A stretch of DNA of 64,000 bases, taken from Kaistella carnis (lineage in GTDB: Bacteria > Bacteroidota > Bacteroidia > Flavobacteriales > Weeksellaceae). A model generated the notes under the pieces. The model was not told the origin of the DNA. It worked only from the letters and a program-made list of their open reading frames with translations, and searched no databases. Of the stretch, positions 7,374 through 16,642 are shown in pieces; position 1 is the first letter of the stretch, and each line of letters opens with the position of its first letter. The DNA lies in NCBI RefSeq assembly GCF_003860585.1, contig NZ_CP034159.1:2542001-2606000 (forward strand), read 5' to 3'. A program made the position numbers and the translations under genes.

Positions 7374-9068
7374 ATGAATATAGAATTACTGGGACTTGTA
7401 TTGATGTTCCTCATCACTTTGGCACTTGCCGTTCCCCTGGGAAAATATATTGCGAAAGTGTACGGTCAGGAAAAAACGTTTTTGGATTTTATATTTAATC
7501 CACTTGAAAAGTTATTTTTTCGCCTTGCGGGAATCGATCAAAATTCCGGCTGGACCTGGAAACAGAATATGCTGGCTTTACTCGCTATTAATTTTGTTTG
7601 GTTTTTATTGGGAATGTTTGTTTTGATGAATCAAGGTTGGCTGCCTTTAAACCCGGACAATAATCCGGGTCAGAGTGCGGATCTCGCTTTTAATACGACC
7701 ATTTCTTTTATGGTGAATTGTAATTTACAACATTATTCCGGCGAATCCGGTTTAAGTTATTTGGGGCAAATGTACCTGATGTTTTTGCAGTTTGTAAGTG
7801 CCGCCACGGGTATGGCAGCCGTTGCGCACGTTTTCGTCGCATTCAGAAAAAAAACAACTGATAAATTAGGAAACTTTTTCGTGTTTTTTATCAAATCGAT
7901 CACCAGAATTTTAATGCCAATCTCTTTAATTGTGGGTATTATTTTATTATTGAATGGTGCACCGATGACCTTTAATGGAAAAGACAGCATCACCACAATG
8001 GAAGGGAAATTTATTGAAGTTTCTACTGGGCCGGTGGCTGCATTTGTACCCATCAAACACGTGGGAACCAATGGCGGTGGTTTTTTCGGAACCAATAGTG
8101 CGCATCCTTTTGAAAATTTGAACTACATCACCAATATGACGGAGATGGTGGCGCAAATGCTCATCCCTTTCGCACTTGTTTTTGCCTTTGGATATTTTAT
8201 TAAAAGAAGAAAATTAAGTTGGACGATTTTCGCCGTAATGTCAATTGGCTTTTTATCATTAATGGCGATGAATGTCGCCTTTGAAAATGCCGGAAACCCT
8301 GCGCTTCAGGAAATGGGTGCCAATATTTCACTCGGAAATATGGAAGGGAAGGAAATCCGTTTTGGCTCGTCTGCTTCTGCTTATTGGAGCGTGGCGACCA
8401 CCGTAATTTCCACGGGTTCTGTTAATTCTATGCACGACAGTTATATGCCGCTTTCCGGGATGAATATGTTGCTTGCAATGATGATCAACTGCTTCTATGG
8501 CGGCGTCGGCGTCGGTATTTTGAATTATTTAATATTTATAATTTTGGCCGTTTTTATTTCCGGATTAATGGTGGGAAGAACGCCCGAGTTTTTAGGTAAA
8601 AAAATTGAGGCCAAAGAAATGAAAATCGCGATGATCATTGCATTGTTCCATCCTTTCCTCATTTTGGCCGGCACGGCACTCACCGCATATATGCCGCAAT
8701 ATGGCACAGAAACATTAAACAATCCCGGCTTTCACGGCTTCAGCGAAATGCTGTATGAATTCACTTCCGCTTCCGCCAACAATGGTTCTGGTTTCGAAGG
8801 ATTGGGCGATAATACGCCTTGGTGGAATATTTCGACGGGAATTGTTTTGGCTTTGTCCAGATTTTTGCCGATCATCGGTCCGGTTGCCATCGCAGGATTT
8901 TTGGCTCATAAAAAATACATCCCGGAAAGTGCGGGTACTTTAAAAACGGATACGCCAACTTTTGGTTTAATGACCTTAATGATCATTTTATTGATTGCTG
9001 CGCTTGCATTTTTCCCGGCGCTTACTTTGGGACCGATCGCAGAATATCTTACAGCGCTTAAAAATTAA
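7374..9068 (+). CDS. kdpA: Potassium-transporting ATPase subunit KdpA
   Basis: The 564-aa polytopic inner-membrane protein belongs to the superfamily of K+ transporters. It forms the K+ selectivity filter of the high-affinity KdpFABC pump. Filter-type segments are visible: GTNGGGFFGTNSAHPFEN, STGSVNSMHDSYMPL and TSASANNGSGFEGL. Length is normal for the family (about 560 aa). It is followed by kdpB after 16 bases. Expression is expected under K+ limitation, here probably through sigma-54 rather than KdpE. Confidence 0.97.
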   Translation: MNIELLGLVLMFLITLALAVPLGKYIAKVYGQEKTFLDFIFNPLEKLFFRLAGIDQNSGWTWKQNMLALLAINFVWFLLGMFVLMNQGWLPLNPDNNPGQSADLAFNTTISFMVNCNLQHYSGESGLSYLGQMYLMFLQFVSAATGMAAVAHVFVAFRKKTTDKLGNFFVFFIKSITRILMPISLIVGIILLLNGAPMTFNGKDSITTMEGKFIEVSTGPVAAFVPIKHVGTNGGGFFGTNSAHPFENLNYITNMTEMVAQMLIPFALVFAFGYFIKRRKLSWTIFAVMSIGFLSLMAMNVAFENAGNPALQEMGANISLGNMEGKEIRFGSSASAYWSVATTVISTGSVNSMHDSYMPLSGMNMLLAMMINCFYGGVGVGILNYLIFIILAVFISGLMVGRTPEFLGKKIEAKEMKIAMIIALFHPFLILAGTALTAYMPQYGTETLNNPGFHGFSEMLYEFTSASANNGSGFEGLGDNTPWWNISTGIVLALSRFLPIIGPVAIAGFLAHKKYIPESAGTLKTDTPTFGLMTLMIILLIAALAFFPALTLGPIAEYLTALKN

Positions 9069-9084
9069 TTTTTGAAAAATTAAA

Positions 9085-11127
9085 ATGAATACAAAAAATA
9101 CACAAAATCTTTTTCAAAAAGATATGGTTTCAGAAGCACTGGGACAGGCTTTCATTAAGTTTGATCCGCGGGTGATGATCAAAAATCCCGTGATGTTTTT
9201 GGTAGAAGTGGGAACGGTGGTAATGTTTATCGTTTCACTCTGGACTTTGTTTGGTGAAAAAAGCCAGGGAAGTTTTGGTTACAATTTTACCATTTTCATT
9301 ATGCTTTTTCTTACAGTCTTATTCGCCAATTTTGCAGAAGCAATCGCAGAAGCGCGTGGAAAAGCACAGGCAGATACTTTAAGAAAAACCCGTGAAGAAA
9401 CACCGGCTAAATTAATTGTTAATAATGAGCGCGGCTTCGAAATTGAAACGGTACATAAAATGTCTGCGGAAATGCAGTTGGGCGATATTTTTCTTTGCGT
9501 GGCCGGAGATCAGATCCCGATGGATGGTGAAATTATCGAAGGTTTAGCCACCATTGATGAAAGTGCGATCACCGGAGAAAGTGCGCCGGTAATTAGGGAA
9601 GCAGGTGGAGATAAATCTTCCGTAACCGGTGGAACAAAGGTGCTTTCTGATCGTATAAAAGTCCGCGTAACAACCAAACCTGGCGATAGTTTTTTAGATA
9701 AAATGATCGCTTTGGTAGAAGGTGCTTCCCGTCAAAAAACGCCAAACGAAATCGCATTAACTATCTTGCTTGCTGGTTTTACACTCGTTTTCATTATTGT
9801 AACGGTGACCTTAAAACCCTTTGCAGATTACAGCAATACGCCAATTACGATTGCTGCCTTTATTTCACTTTTTGTTTGTTTAATTCCGACCACGATTGGT
9901 GGATTGCTGTCCGCCATTGGAATTGCAGGAATGGATAGAGCCTTGCGCGCGAATGTCATCACAAAATCAGGTAGAGCTGTAGAAACTGCGGGTGATATTG
10001 ATGTTTTGCTTTTAGATAAAACCGGAACAATAACAATCGGAAACCGGAAAGCCACAAAATTTTATCCAACCAAGGGAATTTCAATGGAAGATTTCGTAAA
10101 ATCTGCGGCATTGAGTTCTGTGGCTGATGAAACGCCGGAAGGAAAATCAATTATGGAACTGGCCGCATTAAAACCGGAAAGTCTGATCGTTGAAGATCCC
10201 ACTTTTATAGAATTTACAGCGGAAACGAGAAGTTCGGGAATTGATTTTGGCGAAACCAGAATCAGAAAAGGAGCTTATGATTCCATCAAACAAATGACAG
10301 AAATTAAAGGGAATGCTTTTCCGGAAGAAACCGCAGAATCTGTCCGCTTAATTTCCAGCAACGGTGGAACGCCGCTCGTAGTTGCGAAAAATGATAAAGT
10401 GATGGGCGTTATTGAACTGCAGGACATCATCAAAACCGGAATGAACGAACGTTTTCAAAGGCTGCGAAAAATGGGTGTAAAAACCGTGATGGTAACCGGA
10501 GATAATCCTTTAACAGCGAAATTTATTGCCGAAAAAGCCGGTGTAGATGATTTTATCGCTGAAGCCAAACCGGAAGATAAAATGAATTATATCAAACGCG
10601 AACAGGAAAGCGGAAAATTGGTGGCGATGATGGGCGATGGAACAAATGATGCGCCGGCATTGGCACAGGCAGATGTAGGCGTTGCGATGAACAGTGGAAC
10701 ACAAGCCGCAAAAGAAGCCGGAAATATGGTAGATCTGGATAATGATCCTACCAAACTGATAGAAATTGTAGAAATCGGAAAGCAGTTATTAATGACGCGT
10801 GGAACCCTCACCACCTTTTCAATCGCCAATGATGTAGCTAAATATTTCGCCATCATTCCGGCACTTTTCATCACTTTTATTCCGGCATTGCAGACTTTAA
10901 ATATTATGAAGCTTCACAGTCCGGAAAGTGCAATTCTTTCAGCGGTGATTTTCAACGCCATCATCATTCCGTGTTTAATTCCGCTGGCTTTAAAAGGGGT
11001 AGAATACAAACCGATCGGCGCCAGTGCTTTGCTACGGAGGAATTTATTGATCTATGGTCTGGGCGGAATTTTGGTTCCGTTCATCGGAATTAAACTGATT
11101 GATATGATGGTAACCGTCTTTATGTAA
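9085..11127 (+). CDS. kdpB: Potassium-transporting ATPase ATP-binding subunit KdpB
   Basis: This 680-aa P-type ATPase (class IA) energises KdpA. The phosphorylated Asp is about residue 311 in LLLDKTGT. Other landmarks are the actuator motif ITGESAPV, the hinge motif GDGTNDAP and the membrane segment CLIPTTIGGLLSAIG. All catalytic motifs are intact and the length is normal. The gene lies 16 bases after kdpA and 19 bases before kdpC. Confidence 0.97.
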   Translation: MNTKNTQNLFQKDMVSEALGQAFIKFDPRVMIKNPVMFLVEVGTVVMFIVSLWTLFGEKSQGSFGYNFTIFIMLFLTVLFANFAEAIAEARGKAQADTLRKTREETPAKLIVNNERGFEIETVHKMSAEMQLGDIFLCVAGDQIPMDGEIIEGLATIDESAITGESAPVIREAGGDKSSVTGGTKVLSDRIKVRVTTKPGDSFLDKMIALVEGASRQKTPNEIALTILLAGFTLVFIIVTVTLKPFADYSNTPITIAAFISLFVCLIPTTIGGLLSAIGIAGMDRALRANVITKSGRAVETAGDIDVLLLDKTGTITIGNRKATKFYPTKGISMEDFVKSAALSSVADETPEGKSIMELAALKPESLIVEDPTFIEFTAETRSSGIDFGETRIRKGAYDSIKQMTEIKGNAFPEETAESVRLISSNGGTPLVVAKNDKVMGVIELQDIIKTGMNERFQRLRKMGVKTVMVTGDNPLTAKFIAEKAGVDDFIAEAKPEDKMNYIKREQESGKLVAMMGDGTNDAPALAQADVGVAMNSGTQAAKEAGNMVDLDNDPTKLIEIVEIGKQLLMTRGTLTTFSIANDVAKYFAIIPALFITFIPALQTLNIMKLHSPESAILSAVIFNAIIIPCLIPLALKGVEYKPIGASALLRRNLLIYGLGGILVPFIGIKLIDMMVTVFM

Positions 11128-11146
11128 TTAATTTAAAATAAAAAAA

Positions 11147-11716
11147 ATGAAAAAATTTATAAAACCCGCTTTGGTCTTGACCTTATTAATGATTATTTTG
11201 GTTGGAATTTATACCCTTGTAATTTTTGGAATTGGTAAAATAACGCCAGACAAAGGAATTGGTGAACAAATAAACATTAATGGTAAAAAACAATATGTGA
11301 ATATCGGTCAGCAATTTAAATTGCCCGAATATTTCCACGGCCGTCCATCTGCGGTAAATTATAATGCGGCGGCAAGTGGTGCAAGTAATAAAGGCCCAAA
11401 CAACCCGGAATATCTGATGGAAGTTCAGCAAAGAATTGACACGCTTTTACTTCAAAATCCGCAAATGCAGGAAGTAGAAATACCAGTAGATTTAATCACA
11501 GCAAGTGGTAGTGGTCTGGATCCGCATTTATCGATTCAGGCAGCTGAATTTCAAATTGATAGAATTGCAAAAGCCCGAAAAATGAGTGCTGCTGTAGTGG
11601 AAGACATTATCCAAAAAAATGTGGCTGATGAAAATTTTATTGTTTTTGCGCCTCAAAAAGTGAATGTTTTAAAACTGAATGCCGCTCTGGATGCCTATAA
11701 TTCAGCAAAAAATTAA
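11147..11716 (+). CDS. kdpC: Potassium-transporting ATPase subunit KdpC
   Basis: The 189-aa protein has one N-terminal transmembrane helix (about residues 8-28) and a periplasmic domain with the family patterns FHGRPSAVNYN, ASGASNKGPNNPEYL and DLITASGSGLDPHLS. KdpC assists assembly and ATP affinity of the pump. Length and motifs are normal. Confidence 0.95.
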   Translation: MKKFIKPALVLTLLMIILVGIYTLVIFGIGKITPDKGIGEQININGKKQYVNIGQQFKLPEYFHGRPSAVNYNAAASGASNKGPNNPEYLMEVQQRIDTLLLQNPQMQEVEIPVDLITASGSGLDPHLSIQAAEFQIDRIAKARKMSAAVVEDIIQKNVADENFIVFAPQKVNVLKLNAALDAYNSAKN

Positions 11717-11740
11717 TACTAAATATTATTAATTGAAATA

Positions 11741-12823
11741 ATGAAAAAAATACTTCTTTTAGCACTTGTACCATTTGGTTGCTTGCTTTCAGCACAGGAA
11801 TTGAACATTAATGAAAATTCTAAAGTGACCTTTTCAGGTTACGCTGAAGTTTTTTACACCTATGATTTTAACGAACCTGCCAATCATATCCGGCAACCAT
11901 TTTTATATACCTACAACCGCCACAATGAAGTGAATTTGAATTTAGGTTTGGTAAAAGCCAATTACGCCAGTGAAAATGTGCGCGCAAATCTGGCATTGAT
12001 GGTAGGCACTTATCCGCAAGACAATCTTTCGGCAGAACAGGATGCGCTGAAACTAATTAATGAAGCCAATATTGGTTTTAAGATTTCAAAAACCAAAAAC
12101 ATTTGGATCGACGCCGGAATTATGCCGTCGCATATTGGTTGGGAAAGTGCCATTGGGAAAGATAATTTAACATTAACCCGAAGTTTAGCTGCGGAAAATT
12201 CTCCTTATTTTGAAACGAGCGCCAAAATTTCCTACACTTCAGATAATGGTAAATTATTCTTAAGCGGATTGGTTTTAAATGGTTGGCAAAGAATTGCACG
12301 CCCAGAAGGCAACCAGACTTTGGCATTTGGACATCAGATTTCCTATAAATTTTCAGATCAATTTAGTTTGAATAGCAGCTCATTTGTTGGAAATGACAAA
12401 CCGACCGATGAAAAAAGGATGCGGTATTTTCACGATTTATATGCTAATTTTACATTGGGGAAAAAAATAAGCGGAATTTTAGGTTTTGATGTGGGTGCGG
12501 AGCAGACGGAAAAGGGTAGCAAACGCTACAATTCCTGGTATTCACCCAATTTATTGCTACAATATGCCATCACAGACCGCACTAAAATAGGCGGTCGGGT
12601 AGAATATTACAGTGATAAAAACGGTGTCATTATTTCTAGTCAGTTGCCGAAAGCGTTTCAAACTTTTGGATACTCATTGAACATTGATCATAAGATCCAC
12701 GAAAATATTTTATGGCGGACAGAAGCGCGGGGATTTTCTGCAAAAGATGGTGTTTTTGTAAAGGATAATTTAGCAAATAAAAATGATTTTTTCCTCACAA
12801 CAAGTTTGTCCGCCTGGTTTTAA
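11741..12823 (+). CDS. Outer-membrane porin, OmpL-like (putative beta-barrel porin-2)
   Basis: The protein is 360 aa with a signal peptide ending LLSAQ (about residue 19). Alternating beta-strand patterns follow, and the C-terminus ends in aromatic residues (SLSAWF), as in outer-membrane barrels. The N-terminal part (VTFSGYAEVFYTYDFNEP) resembles the bbp2/OmpL-like family. It lies 24 bases after kdpC and just before the kdpD-like gene, so it is probably co-transcribed and may let K+ cross the outer membrane. That function is inferred from context. Confidence 0.75.
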   Translation: MKKILLLALVPFGCLLSAQELNINENSKVTFSGYAEVFYTYDFNEPANHIRQPFLYTYNRHNEVNLNLGLVKANYASENVRANLALMVGTYPQDNLSAEQDALKLINEANIGFKISKTKNIWIDAGIMPSHIGWESAIGKDNLTLTRSLAAENSPYFETSAKISYTSDNGKLFLSGLVLNGWQRIARPEGNQTLAFGHQISYKFSDQFSLNSSSFVGNDKPTDEKRMRYFHDLYANFTLGKKISGILGFDVGAEQTEKGSKRYNSWYSPNLLLQYAITDRTKIGGRVEYYSDKNGVIISSQLPKAFQTFGYSLNIDHKIHENILWRTEARGFSAKDGVFVKDNLANKNDFFLTTSLSAWF

Positions 12824-12857
12824 ATTAACTTTAGTTTAAATTTATCTATTAAATTTT

Positions 12858-13970
12858 ATGTCTTCTGCCGAACATTTTCTTGAGCTAATAGAGCGTTCCA
12901 AACGGGGTAAATTTAAAATTTACATTGGGATGAGCGCTGGTGTGGGAAAAACCTACCGGATGTTGCAGGAAGCGCATTCATTGTTGAAACACGGGGTGGA
13001 TATTAAAATAGGATATATAGAACCGCACGACCGCGCCGAAACCCTCGCTTTAGTGAAAGGTATTCCCACAATTCCCAGGAAATCAATATTTTATAAAGGA
13101 AAACACATTGAGGAAATGGATCTGCAGGCCATTATCAATGATCATCCGGATATTATTATTGTTGATGAACTGGCACACAGCAATGCAGAAGGCAGCAAAA
13201 ATAAAAAACGCTGGCAGGATGTTTTGGAATTGCTGGAAGCCGGTATTAATGTGATAAGCGCAGTAAATATTCAGCATATTGAAAGTCTGAATGAAAACGT
13301 ACAAAATATTATCGGTATTGAAGTTTCCGAACGCGTACCGGATAAAATCCTTGCGATTGCCGATGAGGTTGTGAACATTGATTTGACAGCCGATGAATTG
13401 ATTGATCGTTTAAAAGAAGGTAAAATTTACAAAAAAGAAAAAGTAGAAACCGCGCTGAAAAATTTTTTTAAAAGTGATCATATTCTTCAGTTGCGGGAAC
13501 TGGCTTTAAAGGAAGTCGCAACGCACGTAGAAAAAAAGGTGGAAACTGAAGTCACAAAATCCATCAATATCCGTTCAGAAAAATTTTTGGCGTGCATTTC
13601 CAGTAATGAGAAAACAGCAAAATCGGTAATCCGTAAAACAGCCAGACTGGCGAGCTATTACAATTCCCGCTGGTTTGTTTTATATGTGCAGATCCCGAAA
13701 GAAGGCGCGGATAAAATTGCGTTAGATAAACAGAGATTTTTAATTAATAACCTCAATTTTGCACAGGAAATGGGTGCTAATGTCATTAAAGAAAAAGGGT
13801 CAAATATTCCGGAAACTATTCGCAAATTTGTTATTGAAAATCAGATTACCACGGTTTGTATAGGGAAGCCACGGCTTAATTATTTCCAGCAGTTATTTGG
13901 TCTCAACTGGTTCTACAGCTTTGTAAACAGGATGATGGAAGAAAAAGTGGATATTATTATTTTATCTTAA
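12858..13970 (+). CDS. kdpD: KdpD N-terminal sensor/Usp protein without kinase domain
   Basis: This 370-aa protein corresponds to the cytoplasmic N-terminal half of KdpD. Walker A GMSAGVGKT is at 24-32, Walker B IIIVDELAHSN is near 98-108, and a universal-stress-like domain follows (about 225-370). The four-helix membrane region, HisKA and HATPase domains of full KdpD (about 900 aa) are absent. The kinase is a separate gene 38 bases downstream. It may bind nucleotides or c-di-AMP-like signals and modulate the kinase, which is inferred from the KdpD family. There is no sign of decay: the frame ends cleanly. Confidence 0.88.
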   Translation: MSSAEHFLELIERSKRGKFKIYIGMSAGVGKTYRMLQEAHSLLKHGVDIKIGYIEPHDRAETLALVKGIPTIPRKSIFYKGKHIEEMDLQAIINDHPDIIIVDELAHSNAEGSKNKKRWQDVLELLEAGINVISAVNIQHIESLNENVQNIIGIEVSERVPDKILAIADEVVNIDLTADELIDRLKEGKIYKKEKVETALKNFFKSDHILQLRELALKEVATHVEKKVETEVTKSINIRSEKFLACISSNEKTAKSVIRKTARLASYYNSRWFVLYVQIPKEGADKIALDKQRFLINNLNFAQEMGANVIKEKGSNIPETIRKFVIENQITTVCIGKPRLNYFQQLFGLNWFYSFVNRMMEEKVDIIILS

Positions 13971-14008
13971 AAGGAAATAAAATTAATTTAGTTATAAATG
14001 AGCAAAAG

Positions 14009-15724
14009 ATGGCTATGAAAATTAAAACGAAACTGACTCTAGGCGTCGGATTGCTTTTTTTATTAATTGTGATACTTTCATTGGTGAGTGCTTTTTACAT
14101 CCACAAACAAAAATCTGATACCGAAAAAATTCTTATCGCCAATTATAATTCACTGGATTATACCAAAAATATGCTCTCTGCTCTAGATAAAATTTCTTCC
14201 GACAGCACACAGGTTATTGTTTTTAAAAACAATCTTGTGCAGGAAAGTAAAAATATAACAGAAATTGGGGAACACGATGCATTCGTTAGTCTTCAGAATC
14301 ATTTTGGGACTTTTCTAAACGGGAAAGATTCAAACGCTGAAAAATTGATTCGGAATGATCTTTTAGAAATTATGCAGTTGAATATGATTGCCATTGTCCA
14401 AAAAAGCGATACTGCGGTTGCCACGTCTGAAAGTGCTATTTCCTGGGTTATTTCTTTGGGAACTGTTTGTTTTTTGATTGCATTTATTCTTCTTTTTAAT
14501 TTGCCGGGAAATATTGCGCGACCAATCCGTGAATTGACGGAAAGTATCAAACAGATTGCCAATAAAAATTACCACGAGCGGGTTCATTTTGAAGGTAGCC
14601 GGGAGTTTGAAGATCTCGCAAATTCCTTTAATACGATGGCAGAAAAGCTGGAAGAATACCAAAGCAGCAGTTTGTCTAAACAATTAATGGATAAAAAAAG
14701 GGTGGAAATGTTGATTGCCAATATGCACGATCCGGTAATCGGTCTGGATGAAAATAATGTCATTAATTTCATTAATGAAGAAGCGCTCAAAATTTCCGGC
14801 TTACTTCGCTCGGATACTGTGGGAAAGTTAGCCTCTGAAGTTGCCGTTAATAATGATCTTTTGCGCGAACTCTTGCGAAATGCTCTTAATGGAAAGGTAA
14901 GTGAGGAGCCGATGAAAATATTTGCGGATAATAAGGAAAGTTATTTTGAGCAGGAAATCATTAAAATTAATATTATTCCTACGGGAGAAACTGAAAAAAG
15001 AGAAGCCGGAAAAGTAATTTTACTTCGAAATATTACTGCCTACAAAGAACTGGATTTTGCAAAAACTAATTTTATCGCTACCGTTTCCCACGAATTAAAA
15101 ACACCGATTTCTTCCTTAAAAATGGGAACTCAATTGCTACGAAATGAAAAATTCGGAGTCCTGAATGAGCAACAAAAAGAATTGCTTAAAAGCATTGAAG
15201 AAGACGGCGAAAGGTTGCTCAACATCACTGGTGAATTGCTCAACCTTTCCCAGGCAGAAAGTGGAAATATCCGTTTTAAATTAACCGACTGCAATGTTTC
15301 AGATTTGGTCAAAAAATCCATCACCAATAATTTAGTTATAGCAGAAAATAGGCAAATTGAAATAATTACAGATCTGCAAACAGATGCCTGTGCGACCATC
15401 AACGCTGATGCCGATAAAACAGTTTGGGTACTTAATAACTTTATTACCAATGCAATCAAACATTCACCAGCAGATAAAAAAATAATAATCTCTACCGAGA
15501 AGATTGGCGACAAAACACAGTTTTCCGTAAAAGATTTTGGTCGTGGTATTGAAAGCCGCTACCATTCTCAAATCTTCGACCGCTATTTCCAGGTGCCGGA
15601 AGACCAGCAAAACGGCAGTGGACTTGGCCTCGCTATCAGCAAAAACTTCATCGAAAAACAGGGCGGCGAAATAGGGGTGACAAGCAGAAGAAATGAAGGA
15701 AGTACTTTTTATTTCAGGTTATAA
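14009..15724 (+). CDS. Membrane sensor histidine kinase of the kdp module
   Basis: This 571-aa kinase has a transmembrane helix at about 10-30, a roughly 110-residue periplasmic segment, a second helix at about 145-165, then HAMP, a PAS-like region (MHDPVIGLDENNVINFINEE), HisKA with His361 in TVSHELKTP, and HATPase with N-box NFITNAIKHS, DFGRGI and GSGLGLAIS. It most likely phosphorylates the sigma-54 regulator at 5717-7030. The input may be membrane or periplasmic state, with the KdpD-like protein as a cytosolic input. It is the last gene of the kdp transcript. ATG 14009 or 14015 are both possible starts. Confidence 0.85.
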   Translation: MAMKIKTKLTLGVGLLFLLIVILSLVSAFYIHKQKSDTEKILIANYNSLDYTKNMLSALDKISSDSTQVIVFKNNLVQESKNITEIGEHDAFVSLQNHFGTFLNGKDSNAEKLIRNDLLEIMQLNMIAIVQKSDTAVATSESAISWVISLGTVCFLIAFILLFNLPGNIARPIRELTESIKQIANKNYHERVHFEGSREFEDLANSFNTMAEKLEEYQSSSLSKQLMDKKRVEMLIANMHDPVIGLDENNVINFINEEALKISGLLRSDTVGKLASEVAVNNDLLRELLRNALNGKVSEEPMKIFADNKESYFEQEIIKINIIPTGETEKREAGKVILLRNITAYKELDFAKTNFIATVSHELKTPISSLKMGTQLLRNEKFGVLNEQQKELLKSIEEDGERLLNITGELLNLSQAESGNIRFKLTDCNVSDLVKKSITNNLVIAENRQIEIITDLQTDACATINADADKTVWVLNNFITNAIKHSPADKKIIISTEKIGDKTQFSVKDFGRGIESRYHSQIFDRYFQVPEDQQNGSGLGLAISKNFIEKQGGEIGVTSRRNEGSTFYFRL

Positions 15725-16076
15725 ATAAATAAAGAATTAAGTCTCTAATTTACTTTTTTACTAAAAAATTCGTAAGTATCCGCAATATTTATATAAAACT
15801 TTGAAGCAGATTAATCGCTGTGACCCTTTCATTTTTTGCCAACTAGATACTGCATTACAAATGAAGGATCTTCTTCCTATGTCGGAAATTATTGGAACAA
15901 ATTTTGGAAATACTTTATTACACGTTTGATTTCAGACCTAAAACGACTGTTGTATTTGCTCGTCTATTTTCGCTAAAAATTGTTAAAACAACATCCGCAA
16001 AATCTAGTATCGGAAATTAGATTTTATTCAATTATGGATTAAAACAGATTTTGGGTTCGTTTACAATCTAAAAAGT
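15725..16076. other. Intergenic stretch without assignable gene
   Basis: No ORF with protein-like character, RNA gene or strong terminator was found directly after the kinase gene. A short frame at about 15860-15928 (starting MKDLLPMSEIIGTNFGN) is too small to call. The stretch ends at a strong hairpin (16077-16105). Confidence 0.5.
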
Positions 16077-16105
16077 AATAACACACTGATTATCAGTGTG
16101 TTATT
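16077..16105. terminator. Perfect 14-bp hairpin before the second 159-bp repeat
   Basis: AATAACACACTGAT pairs perfectly with ATCAGTGTGTTATT around one central base. It stands 8 bases before repeat copy 2, mirroring the hairpin before copy 1 but with unrelated sequence. It could terminate the kdp transcript. Confidence 0.55.
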
Positions 16106-16112
16106 AGCAAAA

Positions 16113-16271
16113 GTAGACCCACAGGGATTAAAGTTAAACAACACTACACCATTATACACAACTATTTTGCTGATATTTAATGCTTTACAAAAATTGAAAC
16201 AACACTACATATCTATAAAACACTCTGAACGAAACCTAATTTAGTCCCCGATTTTGAAAACGGGGACTAAA
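16113..16271 (+). repeat. 159-bp direct repeat, copy 2
   Basis: Identical to 5499-5657 apart from two substitutions (T/A near base 18 and C/T near base 39 of the unit). It has the same internal AAACAACACTACA pair and the same terminal stem TTTAGTCCCCG / CGGGGACTAAA (16240-16271). Confidence 0.9.
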
Positions 16272-16295
16272 ATATTTGCCGATAAAGTAATTCTA

Positions 16296-16400
16296 ATGTT
16301 ATCCTTTAATATCGTGTTCTTTATAGTGATCATTGGACCTGTGGTTTATTTAACATTTAGTTATAAAAAAGAAGACATATATTCTATATTTAAACCATAA
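16296..16400 (+). CDS. Possible small membrane protein (34 aa)
   Basis: ATG 16296 opens a frame with one hydrophobic helix (SFNIVFFIVIIGPVVYLTF) and a charged tail (SYKKEDIYSIFKP). It lies just after repeat copy 2 and no promoter box was recognised. It could be a real small membrane protein or chance in AT-rich sequence. Confidence 0.25.
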   Translation: MLSFNIVFFIVIIGPVVYLTFSYKKEDIYSIFKP

Positions 16401-16422
16401 TTAAAACCAGTAAGTAATCCCC

Positions 16423-16454
16423 AATTTAGTCCCAGATTTTTGAAGTAGAGACTA
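16423..16454 (+). repeat. Degenerate third copy of the repeat's terminal stem
   Basis: AATTTAGTCCCAGATTTT, then TGAAGTAGAGACTA, resembles the last 32 bases of the 159-bp repeat (AATTTAGTCCCCGATTTT, then GAAAACGGGGACTA). The stem is broken by substitutions. It suggests that the stem is an older, recurrent element at this spot. Confidence 0.5.
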
Positions 16455-16617
16455 GGTGCAGCATAAATATTAATGATTGTAGGTTATAATTAGCAACAAA
16501 ATAAATAGTAGATTCTATTTTATAAACAGAAATTTATCAGGATAATTTGTAGTAGAATCTGATTTTGATCATAGAAAAGCCATCAAGTAATAGGCTGTAT
16601 ATAAGTTAAAAAATACC

Positions 16618-16625
16618 TATATTTG
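16618..16625 (+). promoter_or_regulatory. -7 box TATATTTG of the cus-like operon
   Basis: An exact TAnnTTTG match 17 bases before the ATG at 16643. It probably starts the transcript for the small Cys-rich protein, the lipoproteins and the split RND pump. Confidence 0.5.
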
Positions 16626-16642
16626 TAACGGATTATATAAAA

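Noticed and set aside
12858..13970. KdpD pseudogene by truncation
   Set aside because: The frame ends cleanly after the Usp-like domain and the kinase is a complete separate gene, as expected for a split system rather than decay.
15860..15928. Short ORF after the kinase gene
   Set aside because: Twenty-two codons, no promoter and no similarity that I can recognise.
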